A stretch of DNA of 64,000 nucleotides, from NCBI RefSeq assembly GCF_001945445.1, contig NZ_MSXW01000061.1, positions 272 to 64,271 of the forward strand, given 5' to 3'. A program made the position numbers and the translations under genes. This stretch comes from Pseudomonas sp. PA27(2017) (GTDB taxonomy: Bacteria; Pseudomonadota; Gammaproteobacteria; Pseudomonadales; Pseudomonadaceae). The notes under the pieces were generated by a model, which worked only from the letters and a program-made list of their open reading frames with translations, made no database searches and had not been told where the DNA came from. Positions 15,646-24,880 of the stretch are shown here, one piece after another (the stretch's first letter is position 1; every line of letters begins with the position of its first letter).

Positions 15646-16950
15646 GTGGTGCCAGAGCCGCTGGAAATTCTCGTCGTCGATGATCGGCAGGACAATCTGG
15701 ACGACATGCAGGAATTGCTCGAAGCCATCGAGCAACCGGTTCACTGCGTGGACTCGGGCGCCAAGGCCCTCGACTACCTGGCTCAGGGTGAGGTCGCCCT
15801 GGTGCTGCTCGATGTGCAGATGCCTCGCATGGATGGCTTCGAGGTGGCGCGGCGCATGCGCAGCGACCCGCACACCCGGCTGATACCGATCATCTTCATC
15901 TCCGGCATGGCGCAGACCGACGAGATCCTCAATCAGGGATACGGCGCCGGCGCGATGGATTTCATCGCCAAGCCGGTGCAGCCGGCGATGCTGCTGCACA
16001 AGGTGCGCGCGCTGCTCGAACATGAGCGTTATCGCCGCGAACTGCTTCGTATGGCTCAGCAGCTAGAGCGCGAGCGGGCCTTCAATGCCTCGATTCTCGA
16101 CAACACCGCTGAAGGCATTCTGGTGGTCGGTGAGGAGGGGCGTATCCGCTTCGCCAACCCCGCGATCATGCGGATGCTCGGCTGCCAGGCGAACGAGTTG
16201 ACCGGCAGCGATCTGCTGGACTGGGTCGATGTCGCCGGGGCTGTGCAGTGGCAGGCATCGAGCTTCTACCAGCACTGGCAACGCCGCGAACCTCTGCGCC
16301 TGCACGACGCCAATCTGCGTACCTGCGAAGGCCGCCTCGTGCCGGTAGCGCTTTCCAGCTCGCCGTTGCCGGATGAAGGACGCGGCATGGTCCTGCTGGC
16401 GCTGGACATGTCGGTGGTGCGCGACCTACACCAGCAGCTCGAGTCACTGGTCATCACCGATGCCCTGACCGGCTTGCTCAACCGCCGTGGCTTCCTGCAG
16501 GAGCTGCAGGCGGCGATTTCGCGTCACCAGCGCACGGGCCAGGAGGCCGCGTTGCTGTACCTGGATCTGGATGGGTTCAAGCGCATCAACGACAACCTGG
16601 GCCACGAGCGCGGTGACCAGGTACTGCGCCAGGTCAGCGGCCAGCTGAAAAGCTGCCTGCGGCCCTATGACCGCCTGGCGCGTATCGGCGGTGATGAATT
16701 CACGGTGATTCTCGACAGCCTGGGCAGTCCTGGCGAGGCGGCCTCGGTGGCGCAGAAACTGGTGCAGCAGGTCGCCGATCAGGCGGGCGAGGGGGATCTG
16801 TCAGGCCTGGGCGTCAGCATCGGTATCGCCTGCCTGCCCGCCGACGGCAGCACGGTCGAGGACCTGCTGCGGGCGGCCGACACGGCCATGTACGCGGCCA
16901 AGCACGGTGGGCGCGGCCAGTACCGTTTCTACGATGCGGCAAGAACCTAA
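15646..16950 (+). CDS. Response regulator with PAS and GGDEF (diguanylate cyclase)
   Basis: 434 aa cytoplasmic protein. The N-terminal receiver domain (1-120) has the acidic pair in LVVDDRQ, the phospho-acceptor in LLDVQMPRMDGF (about Asp57) and the Lys in FIAKPVQP. A PAS-like domain (about 150-250) follows a coiled linker. The C-terminal GGDEF domain has the intact active loop RIGGDEF near residue 347, and five residues before it RPYD forms the RxxD inhibitory site, so it should make cyclic di-GMP with product feedback. I chose GTG 15646 because AGGGAGG ends 5 nt before it; GTG 15649 is the alternative. No sensor kinase gene is adjacent. Confidence 0.88.
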   Translation: MVPEPLEILVVDDRQDNLDDMQELLEAIEQPVHCVDSGAKALDYLAQGEVALVLLDVQMPRMDGFEVARRMRSDPHTRLIPIIFISGMAQTDEILNQGYGAGAMDFIAKPVQPAMLLHKVRALLEHERYRRELLRMAQQLERERAFNASILDNTAEGILVVGEEGRIRFANPAIMRMLGCQANELTGSDLLDWVDVAGAVQWQASSFYQHWQRREPLRLHDANLRTCEGRLVPVALSSSPLPDEGRGMVLLALDMSVVRDLHQQLESLVITDALTGLLNRRGFLQELQAAISRHQRTGQEAALLYLDLDGFKRINDNLGHERGDQVLRQVSGQLKSCLRPYDRLARIGGDEFTVILDSLGSPGEAASVAQKLVQQVADQAGEGDLSGLGVSIGIACLPADGSTVEDLLRAADTAMYAAKHGGRGQYRFYDAART

Positions 16951-17037
16951 GAACCTGTCCAAAGTCTTCAAGCCGAGGTTCGTCGATTTTGGCAGTTAAG
17001 TGGCGGGGGTGGAAATCGGCACAGTGGATCGGCGAAC

Positions 17038-17065
17038 GGCTGCTATGGCCTTGTAGCAGCCTTTT
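17038..17065 (+). terminator. Terminator of the diguanylate cyclase gene
   Basis: GGCTGCTA (17038-17045) pairs with TAGCAGCC (17054-17061), followed by TTTTC. It lies 87 bp after the stop codon and before the convergent acyltransferase gene. Confidence 0.7.
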
Positions 17066-17084
17066 CATGTCGCCTAAAAAGCTT

Positions 17085-17984
17085 TTAAGGGTGTTGCTGA
17101 TGCAGGCGCTCCAGTAAGTCGTCCTTGGCATCCCACAGCGCGTTGATCCACTGCTGAAAGTCCTTGCGATAGGCTTCGTCCTGGTCGTAGGCGCGGCCGA
17201 TGAAGCGAGTGGGGATGTCCAGCTGTTCGACGACCACTACCACCTCGTGGAGCTGACCACTGAGCAATGCCCAGAAACCCGGGCTGCCTTGGGGGTAGTG
17301 CAGGGTGACGTTGATCATGCCGTGCAGTTGCTCGCCCATGGCATCGAGCACGAAGGCCAGGCCACCGGCCTTGGGCTTGAGCAGGTAGCGGTGGGGCGAT
17401 TGCTGCTCCTGGTGCTTGGCCGGGGTAAAACGGGTGCCTTCGACGAAGTTGAAGATGCCCACCGGGTTATGGCGAAACTTGGCACAGGTGCGGCGGGTGG
17501 TTTGCAGGTCTTCGCCTTTTTTTTCAGGGTGCTTGGCCAGATACTCCTTCGAGTAGCGCTTCATGAACGGAAAGCCCAGCGCCCACCAGCACAGGCCGAT
17601 CACCGGCACCCAGATCAGCTCCTGTTTGAGGAAGAATTTCAGCGGACGGATACGCCGGTTGAGCAGGTACTGCAGCACCAGGATGTCCACCCAGCTCTGG
17701 TGGTTGCTGGTCACCAGATAGGAATGCTCGTAATCGAAGTTCTGATTGCCCTCGATATGCCAGCGGGTTTTACCCAGTAGATTCATCCATGTCTTGTTAC
17801 AACTTATCCAGCCTTCCTGGATGAAAATCATCAGCTGATCGCAGACGCGCCGTACCAGCGGCAAGGGCAGCACGATGCGTAGCAACGTGACCGCGAACAG
17901 CGGCCAGCACCAGAAAAGCGTATTGAGTGCCAGCGAAACGCTGCCCAGCAGGCCGAGCAATGGGGCAGGCAGAAAGTGCAGCAT
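17085..17984 (-). CDS. Inner-membrane acyltransferase (PlsC superfamily, YihG-like)
   Basis: 299 aa. A hydrophobic N-terminal segment (LLGLLGSVSLALNTLFWCWPLFAV...) anchors it in the membrane. The catalytic NHQSWVDILV (H-x4-D) lies near residue 95 and the substrate-binding FVEGTRFT near residue 178, both as in lysophospholipid acyltransferases. Length and motif order resemble E. coli YihG/YihG-type enzymes that add the second acyl chain to lysophosphatidic acid. The frame is open to 18044, but the ATG at 17984 starts the hydrophobic segment and has GAGG upstream. It lies downstream of pta on the same strand behind a stem-loop. Confidence 0.85.
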   Translation of the reverse strand: MLHFLPAPLLGLLGSVSLALNTLFWCWPLFAVTLLRIVLPLPLVRRVCDQLMIFIQEGWISCNKTWMNLLGKTRWHIEGNQNFDYEHSYLVTSNHQSWVDILVLQYLLNRRIRPLKFFLKQELIWVPVIGLCWWALGFPFMKRYSKEYLAKHPEKKGEDLQTTRRTCAKFRHNPVGIFNFVEGTRFTPAKHQEQQSPHRYLLKPKAGGLAFVLDAMGEQLHGMINVTLHYPQGSPGFWALLSGQLHEVVVVVEQLDIPTRFIGRAYDQDEAYRKDFQQWINALWDAKDDLLERLHQQHP

Positions 17985-18072
17985 GGACGTACGAACCTCG
18001 GGCGGGTTGGCGCCCGGCAAGCGTGCCGGGCGTGAATGGCGCACAGGGTAACGATTGGTGGGGGAACTGCAA

Positions 18073-18114
18073 GCCGATCCGAATACGGGTTATATCTCCC
18101 GTCATCGGATCGGC
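18073..18114 (-). terminator. Strong stem-loop just after pta
   Basis: GCCGATCCGA (18073-18082) pairs perfectly with TCGGATCGGC (18105-18114), with a nested ACGGG/CCCGT pair inside. No T-run follows on either strand. It lies 7 bp after the pta stop and could end or stabilise the ackA-pta mRNA. Confidence 0.5.
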
Positions 18115-18120
18115 GTGTTA

Positions 18121-20214
18121 TCACTGACGCATGTTGGCGGCCTGAATGGCGGTCAGCGCGATGGTGAAGACGATATCGTCCACCAACGCGCCCCGCGACA
18201 GGTCGTTAACCGGCTTGCGCAGGCCCTGCAGCATTGGGCCGACGCTGATGCAATCGGCGCTGCGCTGCACCGCTTTGTAAGTGGTGTTACCGGTGTTCAG
18301 GTCGGGGAAGATGAACACCGTGGCGCGACCGGCCACCGGGCTATTGGGGGCCTTTTGCCGACCGACGCTCTCGATGGCCGCGGCGTCGTACTGCAGCGGG
18401 CCGTCGACCAGCAACTGCGGGTTGGCCTGACGCGCCAGGCGCGTCGCTTCGCGGACCTTTTCCACTTCCTCGCCACTGCCCGAGTCGCCAGTGGAATAGC
18501 TGAGCATGGCCACGCGTGGCGGGATGCCGAACGCCTGGGCGGAGCTGGCGCTCTGCAGGGCGATTTCCGCCAGTTGCTCGGCATTGGGGTCCGGATTGAC
18601 CGCGCAATCGCCATACACCAGCACCTGGTCCGGCAGCAGCATGAAGAACACCGACGATACCAGGTTGTAGCCGGGCGCGGTCTTGATCAGCTGCAGCGCC
18701 GGGCGAATGGTGTTGGCGGTGGTGTGCACGGCGCCGGATACCAGGCCGTCGACTTCGTCCAGGGCCAGCATCATGGTGCCCAGCACCACCGTGTCTTCGA
18801 GCTGAGCGCTGGCCATCGGCGCGTTGAGGCCCTTGCCCTTGCGTAGTTCCACCATCGGCTCGACGTAGCGCTCGCGAATCAGGTCCGGGTCGAGAATCTC
18901 CAGCCCCGGCGGCAGCTCGATGCCCTGAGCCTGCGCGACGCTGTGCACTTCCTCGGGCTTGGCCAGCAGCACGCAGCGGGCGATGCCGCGGGCCTGGCAG
19001 ATTGCGGCAGCCTGCACGGTACGCGGCTCGGCGCCTTCGGGCAGAACGATGCGCTTGTTGGCGGCCTTGGCCTGCTGCACCAACTGATAGCGGAACGCCG
19101 GCGGTGACAGGCGCAGCTCTCGCGGGCTGCCGCAGCGGGCGGCGAGCCAGTCGTGGTCGAGGTGGCTGGCAACGAAGTCGGCGACCTTCTCGGCGCGCTC
19201 CTTGTCATCGACCGGGATTTCCTTGTTCAGGCGATTGAGGTTGGTGGCCGTGTCGTAGGAACCGGTGCTCACCGTCATCACCGGCAGGCCGCTCTGCAGG
19301 GCGCCGCGGCACAATTCCATGATGCGCGGGTCGGGGGCGAAGTCGCTGCATAGCAGCAGGCCGGCCAGCGGCATGCCGTTCATGGCGGCCAGGCTGGCAG
19401 CCAGGATGATGTCGTCGCGGTCACCTGGCGTTACCACCAGGGTGCCGGGCTTGAGCAACTGCACGGTGTTGGCCACGGCGCGGGCGCACAGCACGATCTT
19501 CAGCATGCGGCGTTGCTCGTAGTCACCGGCGTTGAGGATGCGCGCGCCGAGCAGTTCGGCGATGTCGCGGGTACGCGGTGCATTCAGCTCGTCGAGCCAG
19601 GGGATGCAGCCCAGCAAGCGGAATTCCGGGTGGCGCAGCAGCGAGGACTGTTCGCGCAGGCGTGCGGTGAAGGCGTCCAGGCCGTCGTCGCTGCGGATCT
19701 TGTTGAGGATCACGCCGAGTACCTTGGGATCTTTCGGGCCGCCGAACTGCTGGGCCTGGATTTCCACGCGGTCGCATAGCTCGCCGAGGGTCTCCTGCTC
19801 CTGGGCCGAAACCAGGATCACGTCGGCATCCAGGCTCTTGGCCAGGTGGAAGTTGACCCGCGCGGCGTAGCTGGCCTGGCGTGTCGGCACCATGCCTTCG
19901 ACGATCACCACGTCCTTGTCCTTGGCGGCCTCCTGGTAGAGGCTGATGATTTCTTCCAGCAGTTCGTCCAGGTCGCCGTCGCCGAGGCGTCTTTCGACAT
20001 GGGCCAGGGCCAGCGGTTTGGGCGAGTGCAGGCCGTGGGTGCGCGCGACCAGTTCGCTGGAGCGCTCGGGGCCGGCGTCACCCTGGTGTGGTTGGGCGAT
20101 GGGCTTGAAGAAACCGACCTTGAGGCCGGCGCGTTCGAGCGCCCCGACCAGGCCCAGGCTGATGGAAGTGAGGCCGACGCCGAAACCGGTCGGCGAGATG
20201 AAAAAGGTGTGCAT
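18121..20214 (-). CDS. pta: Phosphate acetyltransferase
   Basis: 697 aa, the long form of Pta. It interconverts acetyl-CoA plus phosphate with acetyl phosphate plus CoA. The N-terminal P-loop-like domain (MHTFFISPTGFGVGLTSISLGL) and a DRTGG domain precede the C-terminal catalytic PTA domain (about 375-697) with GSGEEVEKVREATRLA and DLNTGNTTYKAVQRSA. It is 14 bp downstream of ackA on the same strand, so the two form the acetate overflow operon, which also sets acetyl phosphate levels. The start ATG is preceded by GGAGA. Confidence 0.96.
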   Translation of the reverse strand: MHTFFISPTGFGVGLTSISLGLVGALERAGLKVGFFKPIAQPHQGDAGPERSSELVARTHGLHSPKPLALAHVERRLGDGDLDELLEEIISLYQEAAKDKDVVIVEGMVPTRQASYAARVNFHLAKSLDADVILVSAQEQETLGELCDRVEIQAQQFGGPKDPKVLGVILNKIRSDDGLDAFTARLREQSSLLRHPEFRLLGCIPWLDELNAPRTRDIAELLGARILNAGDYEQRRMLKIVLCARAVANTVQLLKPGTLVVTPGDRDDIILAASLAAMNGMPLAGLLLCSDFAPDPRIMELCRGALQSGLPVMTVSTGSYDTATNLNRLNKEIPVDDKERAEKVADFVASHLDHDWLAARCGSPRELRLSPPAFRYQLVQQAKAANKRIVLPEGAEPRTVQAAAICQARGIARCVLLAKPEEVHSVAQAQGIELPPGLEILDPDLIRERYVEPMVELRKGKGLNAPMASAQLEDTVVLGTMMLALDEVDGLVSGAVHTTANTIRPALQLIKTAPGYNLVSSVFFMLLPDQVLVYGDCAVNPDPNAEQLAEIALQSASSAQAFGIPPRVAMLSYSTGDSGSGEEVEKVREATRLARQANPQLLVDGPLQYDAAAIESVGRQKAPNSPVAGRATVFIFPDLNTGNTTYKAVQRSADCISVGPMLQGLRKPVNDLSRGALVDDIVFTIALTAIQAANMRQ

Positions 20215-20228
20215 GGGGGGTCTCCGAT

Positions 20229-21413
20229 TCAGTCGAGCAGCGCGAGGGTGTCGAGGGCAATCTGGCGCTCTTCGTTGGTGGGCACCACCAGCACCCGCGT
20301 ATGGTCCGCCGCGTGGATCGGCCCGCTGACGCCGCGCAGGCAGCGGGCATTGGCCGCTTCGTCGAGCTTGAGGCCGAGCAGGCTCAGGTGCGCCACCGTC
20401 TTGCTGCGGATCAGCGGTGAGTTCTCGCCGATGCCGCCGGTGAAAATCAGGCCGTCCAGGCGCGGCAGGGCGCAGCTCATGGCCGCCAGGGATTTGGCCA
20501 GGCGATAGCAGAATACTTCGATGGCCAGGGTGGCACCGGCATGACCTTCCTCACGGGCCTGCTCGAGGCTGCGCATGTCGTTGGACAGCCCCGACAAGCC
20601 CAGCAGGCCGCTGTCGTGGTTGAGCATGCGATCGATCTGCTCCAGGCTCCAGCCCAGGGTGCGCGAGAGGTGGCTGTGCAGGTTGGGGTCGACGTCGCCA
20701 CTGCGCGTGCCCATCACCAGGCCCTCGAGCGGCGTCAGGCCCATGCTGGTGTCGCGGCTTTGACCGTTGACCACCGCGCAGGTCGAGCAGCCATTACCCA
20801 GGTGGGCGACCAGCCAGGCGCTGTCGCCCGCCGGCAGGCCGGTGAGTTCGGCCGCGCTGGCACTGACGAAGCGGTGGCTGGTGCCATGGAAGCCATAACG
20901 GCGCACGCCGTGGTCGCGATACAGCTGCTCCGGCACCGCGTAGCGGAAGGCGTGCTCGGGCAGGCTCTGGTGGAAGGCCGTGTCGAACACCGCCACCTGG
21001 GGCAGCTCAGGGTACAGCGCCAGAGCCGCCTCGATACCCAGCAGGCCAGCCGGGTTGTGCAGCGGCGCCAGGGGCGCGACGGCGCGAATCGCGGCGATTA
21101 CCGCGTCGTTAAGACGTTGGGCGCTGGTGAAGTGTTCGCCGCCGTGTACCACCCGATGGCCGATGCCGTGCAGTTGGCCGCCAGTGGCCTCCTGCACCCG
21201 CTGCAGCAGATGGGCCAGCGCGGCGCGATGGTCATCGCCGGGAATGGCCTGGCTATGCTTGATGCCGCTCAACTGCCAGTGCAGCACGGCGTCGGCGCTG
21301 CCAAGCCGCTCCGCCAGCCCGCTGATGGCGAACGCCTGCTGATCGGGGTCGACCAAGGCGAACTTGATGGAGGAGCTACCGCAGTTGATCACCAGAATAT
21401 TGCGTGCGGGCAT
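20229..21413 (-). CDS. ackA: Acetate kinase
   Basis: 394 aa. AckA converts acetyl phosphate and ADP to acetate and ATP, completing the Pta pathway. Seen motifs: NILVINCGSSSIKFALVD at the N-terminus, GHRVVHGGEHF near residue 92, DTAFHQSLPEHAFRYAVP near residue 146, GFHGTSHRFVS near residue 178 and LDGLIFTGGIGENSPLIR near residue 318. All are standard ASKHA-fold acetate kinase blocks. The ATG at 21413 has AAGGA 6 nt before it. It is the first gene of the ackA-pta operon and divergent from slyD. Confidence 0.96.
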   Translation of the reverse strand: MPARNILVINCGSSSIKFALVDPDQQAFAISGLAERLGSADAVLHWQLSGIKHSQAIPGDDHRAALAHLLQRVQEATGGQLHGIGHRVVHGGEHFTSAQRLNDAVIAAIRAVAPLAPLHNPAGLLGIEAALALYPELPQVAVFDTAFHQSLPEHAFRYAVPEQLYRDHGVRRYGFHGTSHRFVSASAAELTGLPAGDSAWLVAHLGNGCSTCAVVNGQSRDTSMGLTPLEGLVMGTRSGDVDPNLHSHLSRTLGWSLEQIDRMLNHDSGLLGLSGLSNDMRSLEQAREEGHAGATLAIEVFCYRLAKSLAAMSCALPRLDGLIFTGGIGENSPLIRSKTVAHLSLLGLKLDEAANARCLRGVSGPIHAADHTRVLVVPTNEERQIALDTLALLD

Positions 21414-21725
21414 TCAGAAGTCCTTAGCGTCCAGAAGCGTTGGAGCTGATGTTGCGACACACCAGCCACAGGTGAATTTCGTGCCGATTCGCGCCTGACG
21501 CTGCGCGGCGTCGAGCACCCAGGGGCGATTTTGCCAGGGCGGTTGATGGCGTAAGTGCTGAGTATGGCCACAAGATAAGACAGCCACCCAATAGCCGTCA
21601 TGATCTTGCTCAAAACCGACCACGACGACCGCGGATACGGCCCGCCCGTCTGGGCTTGGGTCGCTTTCGCCACCGCCGTTGGTTACACTTACACGTTCAT
21701 TTTCCTCGAGCAAAAGGTTCGCCCC
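21414..21725. other. Divergent promoter region between ackA and slyD
   Basis: 312 bp without a gene that I can support. An in-frame extension of slyD to 21600 exists, but it has no ribosome binding site and does not match SlyD N-termini. No confident promoter hexamers, dyads or riboswitch motifs were recognised. Confidence 0.5.
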
Positions 21726-22211
21726 ATGCAGATCGCCGCCAACAAGGCCGTTTCCATCGACTATACCCTGACCAACGATGCCGGTGAGGTGATCGATAGT
21801 TCCGCTGGCGGCGCGCCGCTGGTTTACCTGCACGGTGCCGGCAACATCATCGTCGGTCTCGAGAAGGCGCTGGTCGGCAAGCAGGCCGGTGACGAAGTCA
21901 AGGTTGCCGTCGAGCCCGAAGAAGCCTACGGCGAATACAGCGCCGAGTTGGTCGCCACCCTGAACCGCTCGATGTTCGAAGGCGTCGACGAGCTGGAAGT
22001 CGGCATGCAGTTCCACGCCTCCGGCCCGGACGGCGGCATGCAGATCGTCACCATCCGCGAGCTGGAAGGCGATGACGTGATCGTCGACGGCAACCACCCG
22101 CTGGCTGGCCAGCGCCTGAACTTCGCGGTCAAGGTCGTCAACGTGCGTGACGCCAGCCAGGAAGAAATCGCCCATGGTCATATCCATGGCGAAGGTGGTC
22201 ATCACCACTGA
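21726..22211 (+). CDS. slyD: FKBP-type peptidyl-prolyl isomerase SlyD
   Basis: 161 aa cytoplasmic prolyl isomerase and metallochaperone. The FKBP half begins IAANKAVSIDYTLTNDAGEVIDSS and has YLHGAGNIIVGLEKAL near residue 37. The insert-in-flap chaperone domain follows (EPEEAYGEYSAELVATLNRSMF). The tail HGHIHGEGGHHH is a short His-rich metal-binding end, shorter than in E. coli SlyD; such tails supply nickel to hydrogenase and other enzymes. Start ATG 21726 is preceded by AAAGG. It is divergent from ackA and has its own terminator. Confidence 0.95.
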   Translation: MQIAANKAVSIDYTLTNDAGEVIDSSAGGAPLVYLHGAGNIIVGLEKALVGKQAGDEVKVAVEPEEAYGEYSAELVATLNRSMFEGVDELEVGMQFHASGPDGGMQIVTIRELEGDDVIVDGNHPLAGQRLNFAVKVVNVRDASQEEIAHGHIHGEGGHHH

Positions 22212-22280
22212 TCCGTATGTCGGCAGCCGATTCGTCGCTGCTGGCAGATGGTCATGCGTGGCTGCTAAGCTGCAGTCATG

Positions 22281-22307
22281 AAAAGGCGCCTTTTCAGGCG
22301 CCTTTTT
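22281..22307 (+). terminator. Intrinsic terminator of slyD
   Basis: AAAAGGCGCC-TTTTCA-GGCGCCTTTT, a 10-bp stem followed by more T residues, 69 bp after the slyD stop. It ends just before the glutathione peroxidase gene. Confidence 0.85.
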
Positions 22308-22349
22308 CGTTTCTTCTTCGCTGCCTTTCGCGTTACCCGGAGCACCATC

Positions 22350-22832
22350 ATGAGCGCCTTTCACGACCTGACATTGCACGCACTGGACGGCCAGGAGCTG
22401 CCGCTGGCTCCGCTCAAGGGCAAGGTGGTGCTGGTGGTCAACGTCGCCTCCAAGTGTGGGCTGACGCCGCAGTATGCAGGCCTCGAACGCCTGCAGCAGG
22501 CTTACGGTGATCAGGGTTTCAGCGTGCTGGGCGTGCCCTGTAACCAGTTCGCCGGGCAGGAGCCGGACGCCGAGGCGGCGATCGCTCAGTTCTGCAGCCT
22601 GAACTATGGCGTGACCTTTCCGCTGAGCAGCAAGCTCGAAGTCAACGGCAGCAGCCGTCACCCGCTATACCGCCTGCTGGCCGGTGAGGGCGCGGAGTTT
22701 CCCGGGGACATCACCTGGAATTTCGAGAAGTTTCTGGTGGGCCAGGATGGCCGTGTGCTCGCGCGTTTCTCGCCGCGTACCGCGCCGGATGATCCGGCAC
22801 TGATCCAGGCCATCGAGAAGGCCCTGGCCTGA
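22350..22832 (+). CDS. Glutathione peroxidase (BtuE-type thiol peroxidase)
   Basis: 160 aa. Cysteine-type glutathione peroxidase that reduces hydrogen peroxide and organic hydroperoxides. The peroxidatic Cys36 is in NVASKCGLTPQY, the Gln in GVPCNQFAGQEP and the Trp/Asn pair in ITWNFEKFLV, giving the complete catalytic tetrad. The dimerisation loop of tetrameric animal enzymes is absent, as in other bacterial members. The frame is open from 22278, but that start lies inside the slyD terminator; ATG 22350 gives the standard N-terminus. The upstream spacing (CCCGGAGCACCATC) supplies GGAG. Confidence 0.92.
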   Translation: MSAFHDLTLHALDGQELPLAPLKGKVVLVVNVASKCGLTPQYAGLERLQQAYGDQGFSVLGVPCNQFAGQEPDAEAAIAQFCSLNYGVTFPLSSKLEVNGSSRHPLYRLLAGEGAEFPGDITWNFEKFLVGQDGRVLARFSPRTAPDDPALIQAIEKALA

Positions 22833-22873
22833 TCGCAGGGTCGCTGCCTGCGGCCCGTCATCTCTCTATCGCT

Positions 22874-24079
22874 TCAATTCGCGCGTTTGGTTTCGATCAC
22901 CAGAGCGGGCTTGCGGCCACCGCTCGGCACGGCGCTGTCCAGCCGCGCCGCGTGCAGATGCTGTTCGAACTCTTCGACGATGCTCGACCAGCTCTGCCTG
23001 GCGGCGTGCTGGCGGGCATTGAGGCGAACCCGACGCAGGTTCTCGCTGTTCTCCATCAGCCATGTCGCCGCCTCGACGAACGTGCGCTGATCGTCGGCGC
23101 TGGCCAGCATGCCATTGTGGCCGTCCTCGACATGCTGAGCCGCGGCGGCCTGGTCGAAGGCGACCACCCCGAGCCCCGATGCCATGGCTTCGAGCAGCAC
23201 GTTGCCGAAGGTTTCCGAGAGGCTCGGAAAAAGGAAGATATCGCCGCTGGCGTAGTGCTGAGCGAGGGTTTCGCCGCGCTGGATCCCGCAGAATAATGCG
23301 TCCGGCATTTGCTTGTGCAGGCTCTCGCGCAGTGGGCCGTCGCCGACCACCACCAGCCTCAGGTTAAGCCCAGTGGATTGGCGCTGCAGCGCCTGGTAGG
23401 TACTGACCAGAAGATCCAGATTCTTCTCGGCGGCCAGCCGGCCGACGTGCAGCACGGCGATATCCCGCTCGGCCAGGCCCCAGCTGCGGCGCAGCTCGTC
23501 GCTACGCCGCGCCGGGTTGAACAACTGGGCATCCACCCCACGGGCGAGCAGCTCCAGACGCTCGAAACCGCGGCGTTGCAGCTCGCAGCGTTGGCTTAGG
23601 CTGGGCACCAGAGTCATGCGCGAGGCGTTGTGAAACCAGCGCAGGTAGTTGGTCAGCAGGCGGGTCAGCAGGGTGATGCCGTAATGGCCGGTGTACTGTT
23701 GGAAGTTGGTGTGAAAGCCGCTGACCACCGGTATTCGCAGGCGCCGCGCCGCGCGCAGGGCAGACAGGCCCAGCGGGCCTTCGGTGGCGATGTACAGCAC
23801 ATCCGGGCGCTGGCGCCGCCACAGGCGCAGCAGCTTGTGGCGAGCCGACTGGCCCCACTGCAGGCCGCGGTAGCCGGGCAGCGGCCAGCCGCGGGTCAGC
23901 AGCAGGTCGTCGTCATTGGCGGCGGGCGTATCGTGGTGCTGCCGCGGGCGGATCAGCTGCAAGCGATGGCCGCGCGCGCGCAGCCCGTTGACCAGGTGGC
24001 CAAGGGTATTGGCCACCCCGTTGATTTCCGGGCTGTAGGTCTCGCTGACCAAGGCGATGAATAGCGGGGGAGTGCTCAT
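22874..24079 (-). CDS. Glycosyltransferase family 4 (GT-B)
   Basis: 401 aa. N-terminal domain begins IALVSETYSPEINGVANTLGHLVNGL, the acceptor-side loop of GT4 enzymes that use nucleotide-sugars. The C-terminal donor domain has VGRLAAEKNLDLLV, VVGDGPLRESL and the E-x7-E motif in PSLSETFGNVLLEAMASGLGVV. Related proteins transfer mannose or other hexoses to lipids. The acceptor here is unknown. Starts at 24079 (MSTPPLFI) and 24103 are both possible; neither has a strong ribosome binding site and I favour 24079 because the conserved fold begins at once. It lies 39 bp after cysZ on the same strand. Confidence 0.82.
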   Translation of the reverse strand: MSTPPLFIALVSETYSPEINGVANTLGHLVNGLRARGHRLQLIRPRQHHDTPAANDDDLLLTRGWPLPGYRGLQWGQSARHKLLRLWRRQRPDVLYIATEGPLGLSALRAARRLRIPVVSGFHTNFQQYTGHYGITLLTRLLTNYLRWFHNASRMTLVPSLSQRCELQRRGFERLELLARGVDAQLFNPARRSDELRRSWGLAERDIAVLHVGRLAAEKNLDLLVSTYQALQRQSTGLNLRLVVVGDGPLRESLHKQMPDALFCGIQRGETLAQHYASGDIFLFPSLSETFGNVLLEAMASGLGVVAFDQAAAAQHVEDGHNGMLASADDQRTFVEAATWLMENSENLRRVRLNARQHAARQSWSSIVEEFEQHLHAARLDSAVPSGGRKPALVIETKRAN

Positions 24080-24118
24080 GACAGCAGTCTGGGCTGCCGT
24101 CATGTAGTGTTTGTGACA

Positions 24119-24880
24119 TCAACGTGGCGTTTGTGTGACAGCCCCTGCGCTCACACCACCTTCGCGTACCCAGAACAGCGTTGCGCCCGCCACGGCGGCC
24201 GGCATCATCACGATATTGACGAAGGGCACCAGCAGCGCCGCGTAGGTGATGCCGCCGAAACCCAGGGACTGCCAGCGTTTCTCGCGCAGCCAGGCAAGCA
24301 TGTCCTGCCAGCTGACCTTGTTGTTGTCGGCGGGGTAGTCGATGTACTGGATGGCCATCATCCACACGCCGAACAGCAGCCACAGCGGCGCTGCGATCAG
24401 GTTGACCACCGGAATGAACGACAGGATCAGCAATCCCGCGGCCCGTGGCAGGAAGTACGCCAGTTTGCGGCCTTCGCGACCCAGGGTGCGCGGCACCATG
24501 GCGATCAGCTCGCCCCAGCTGAACGGTGGAAAGTTGTCCTGGCCGCGCACCACCACTTCGACCTTCTCGGCGAGAAAACCATTGAAGGGGGCGGCGACGA
24601 TATTGGCCAGCATGGTGAAGGTGAAGAACACCATCAGAATCACCAGCACCACGAACAGCGGCCAGAGAATGTATTGCAGAAAGCTCAGCCAACTGGGCAG
24701 CGACGGCATGAAGGTGTCCACCCAGCCACTGAACTGCTGCACGGCGAAGCCGATCATCAGGCTGAACAGGATCAGGTTGATCGCCAGCGGTAGCAGCACG
24801 AACAGGCGCAAGCCGGGGCTCATGACCAGTTTCAGGCCTTCGCCGAGGTACTGCGGGCCGGACAGCACGGGAGCGCGCAT
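24119..24880 (-). CDS. cysZ: CysZ family sulfate transporter
   Basis: 253 aa inner-membrane protein with four main hydrophobic segments (PGLRLFVLLPLAINLILFSLMI, LWPLFVVLVILMVFFTFTML, AAGLLILSFIPVVNLIAAPLWLLF, GFGGITYAALLVPFVNIVMM). CysZ takes up sulfate for cysteine synthesis. The block LAEKVEVVVRG and the PADNNKVSWQDMLAWLREKRWQSLGFG segment are typical of the family. The open frame reaches 24922, but GGAGAG precedes ATG 24880 at 7 nt. No cys genes are next to it. The glycosyltransferase follows on the same strand. Confidence 0.88.
   Translation of the reverse strand: MRAPVLSGPQYLGEGLKLVMSPGLRLFVLLPLAINLILFSLMIGFAVQQFSGWVDTFMPSLPSWLSFLQYILWPLFVVLVILMVFFTFTMLANIVAAPFNGFLAEKVEVVVRGQDNFPPFSWGELIAMVPRTLGREGRKLAYFLPRAAGLLILSFIPVVNLIAAPLWLLFGVWMMAIQYIDYPADNNKVSWQDMLAWLREKRWQSLGFGGITYAALLVPFVNIVMMPAAVAGATLFWVREGGVSAGAVTQTPR

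Noticed and set aside
16951..17037. Possible IS remnant after the diguanylate cyclase gene (GGTTCGTCGATTTTGGC region)
   Set aside because: No terminal repeats, target duplication or transposase fragment can be seen in the 87 bp.
18073..18114. Stem-loop after pta considered as a riboswitch or small RNA
   Set aside because: It is a plain perfect stem with a nested stem, no conserved loop motif and no T-run; its position fits a simple mRNA 3' end element.
21600..21725. In-frame N-terminal extension of SlyD that includes a hydrophobic stretch
   Set aside because: SlyD starts directly with the FKBP domain; the extension has no ribosome binding site and overlaps the divergent promoter region.
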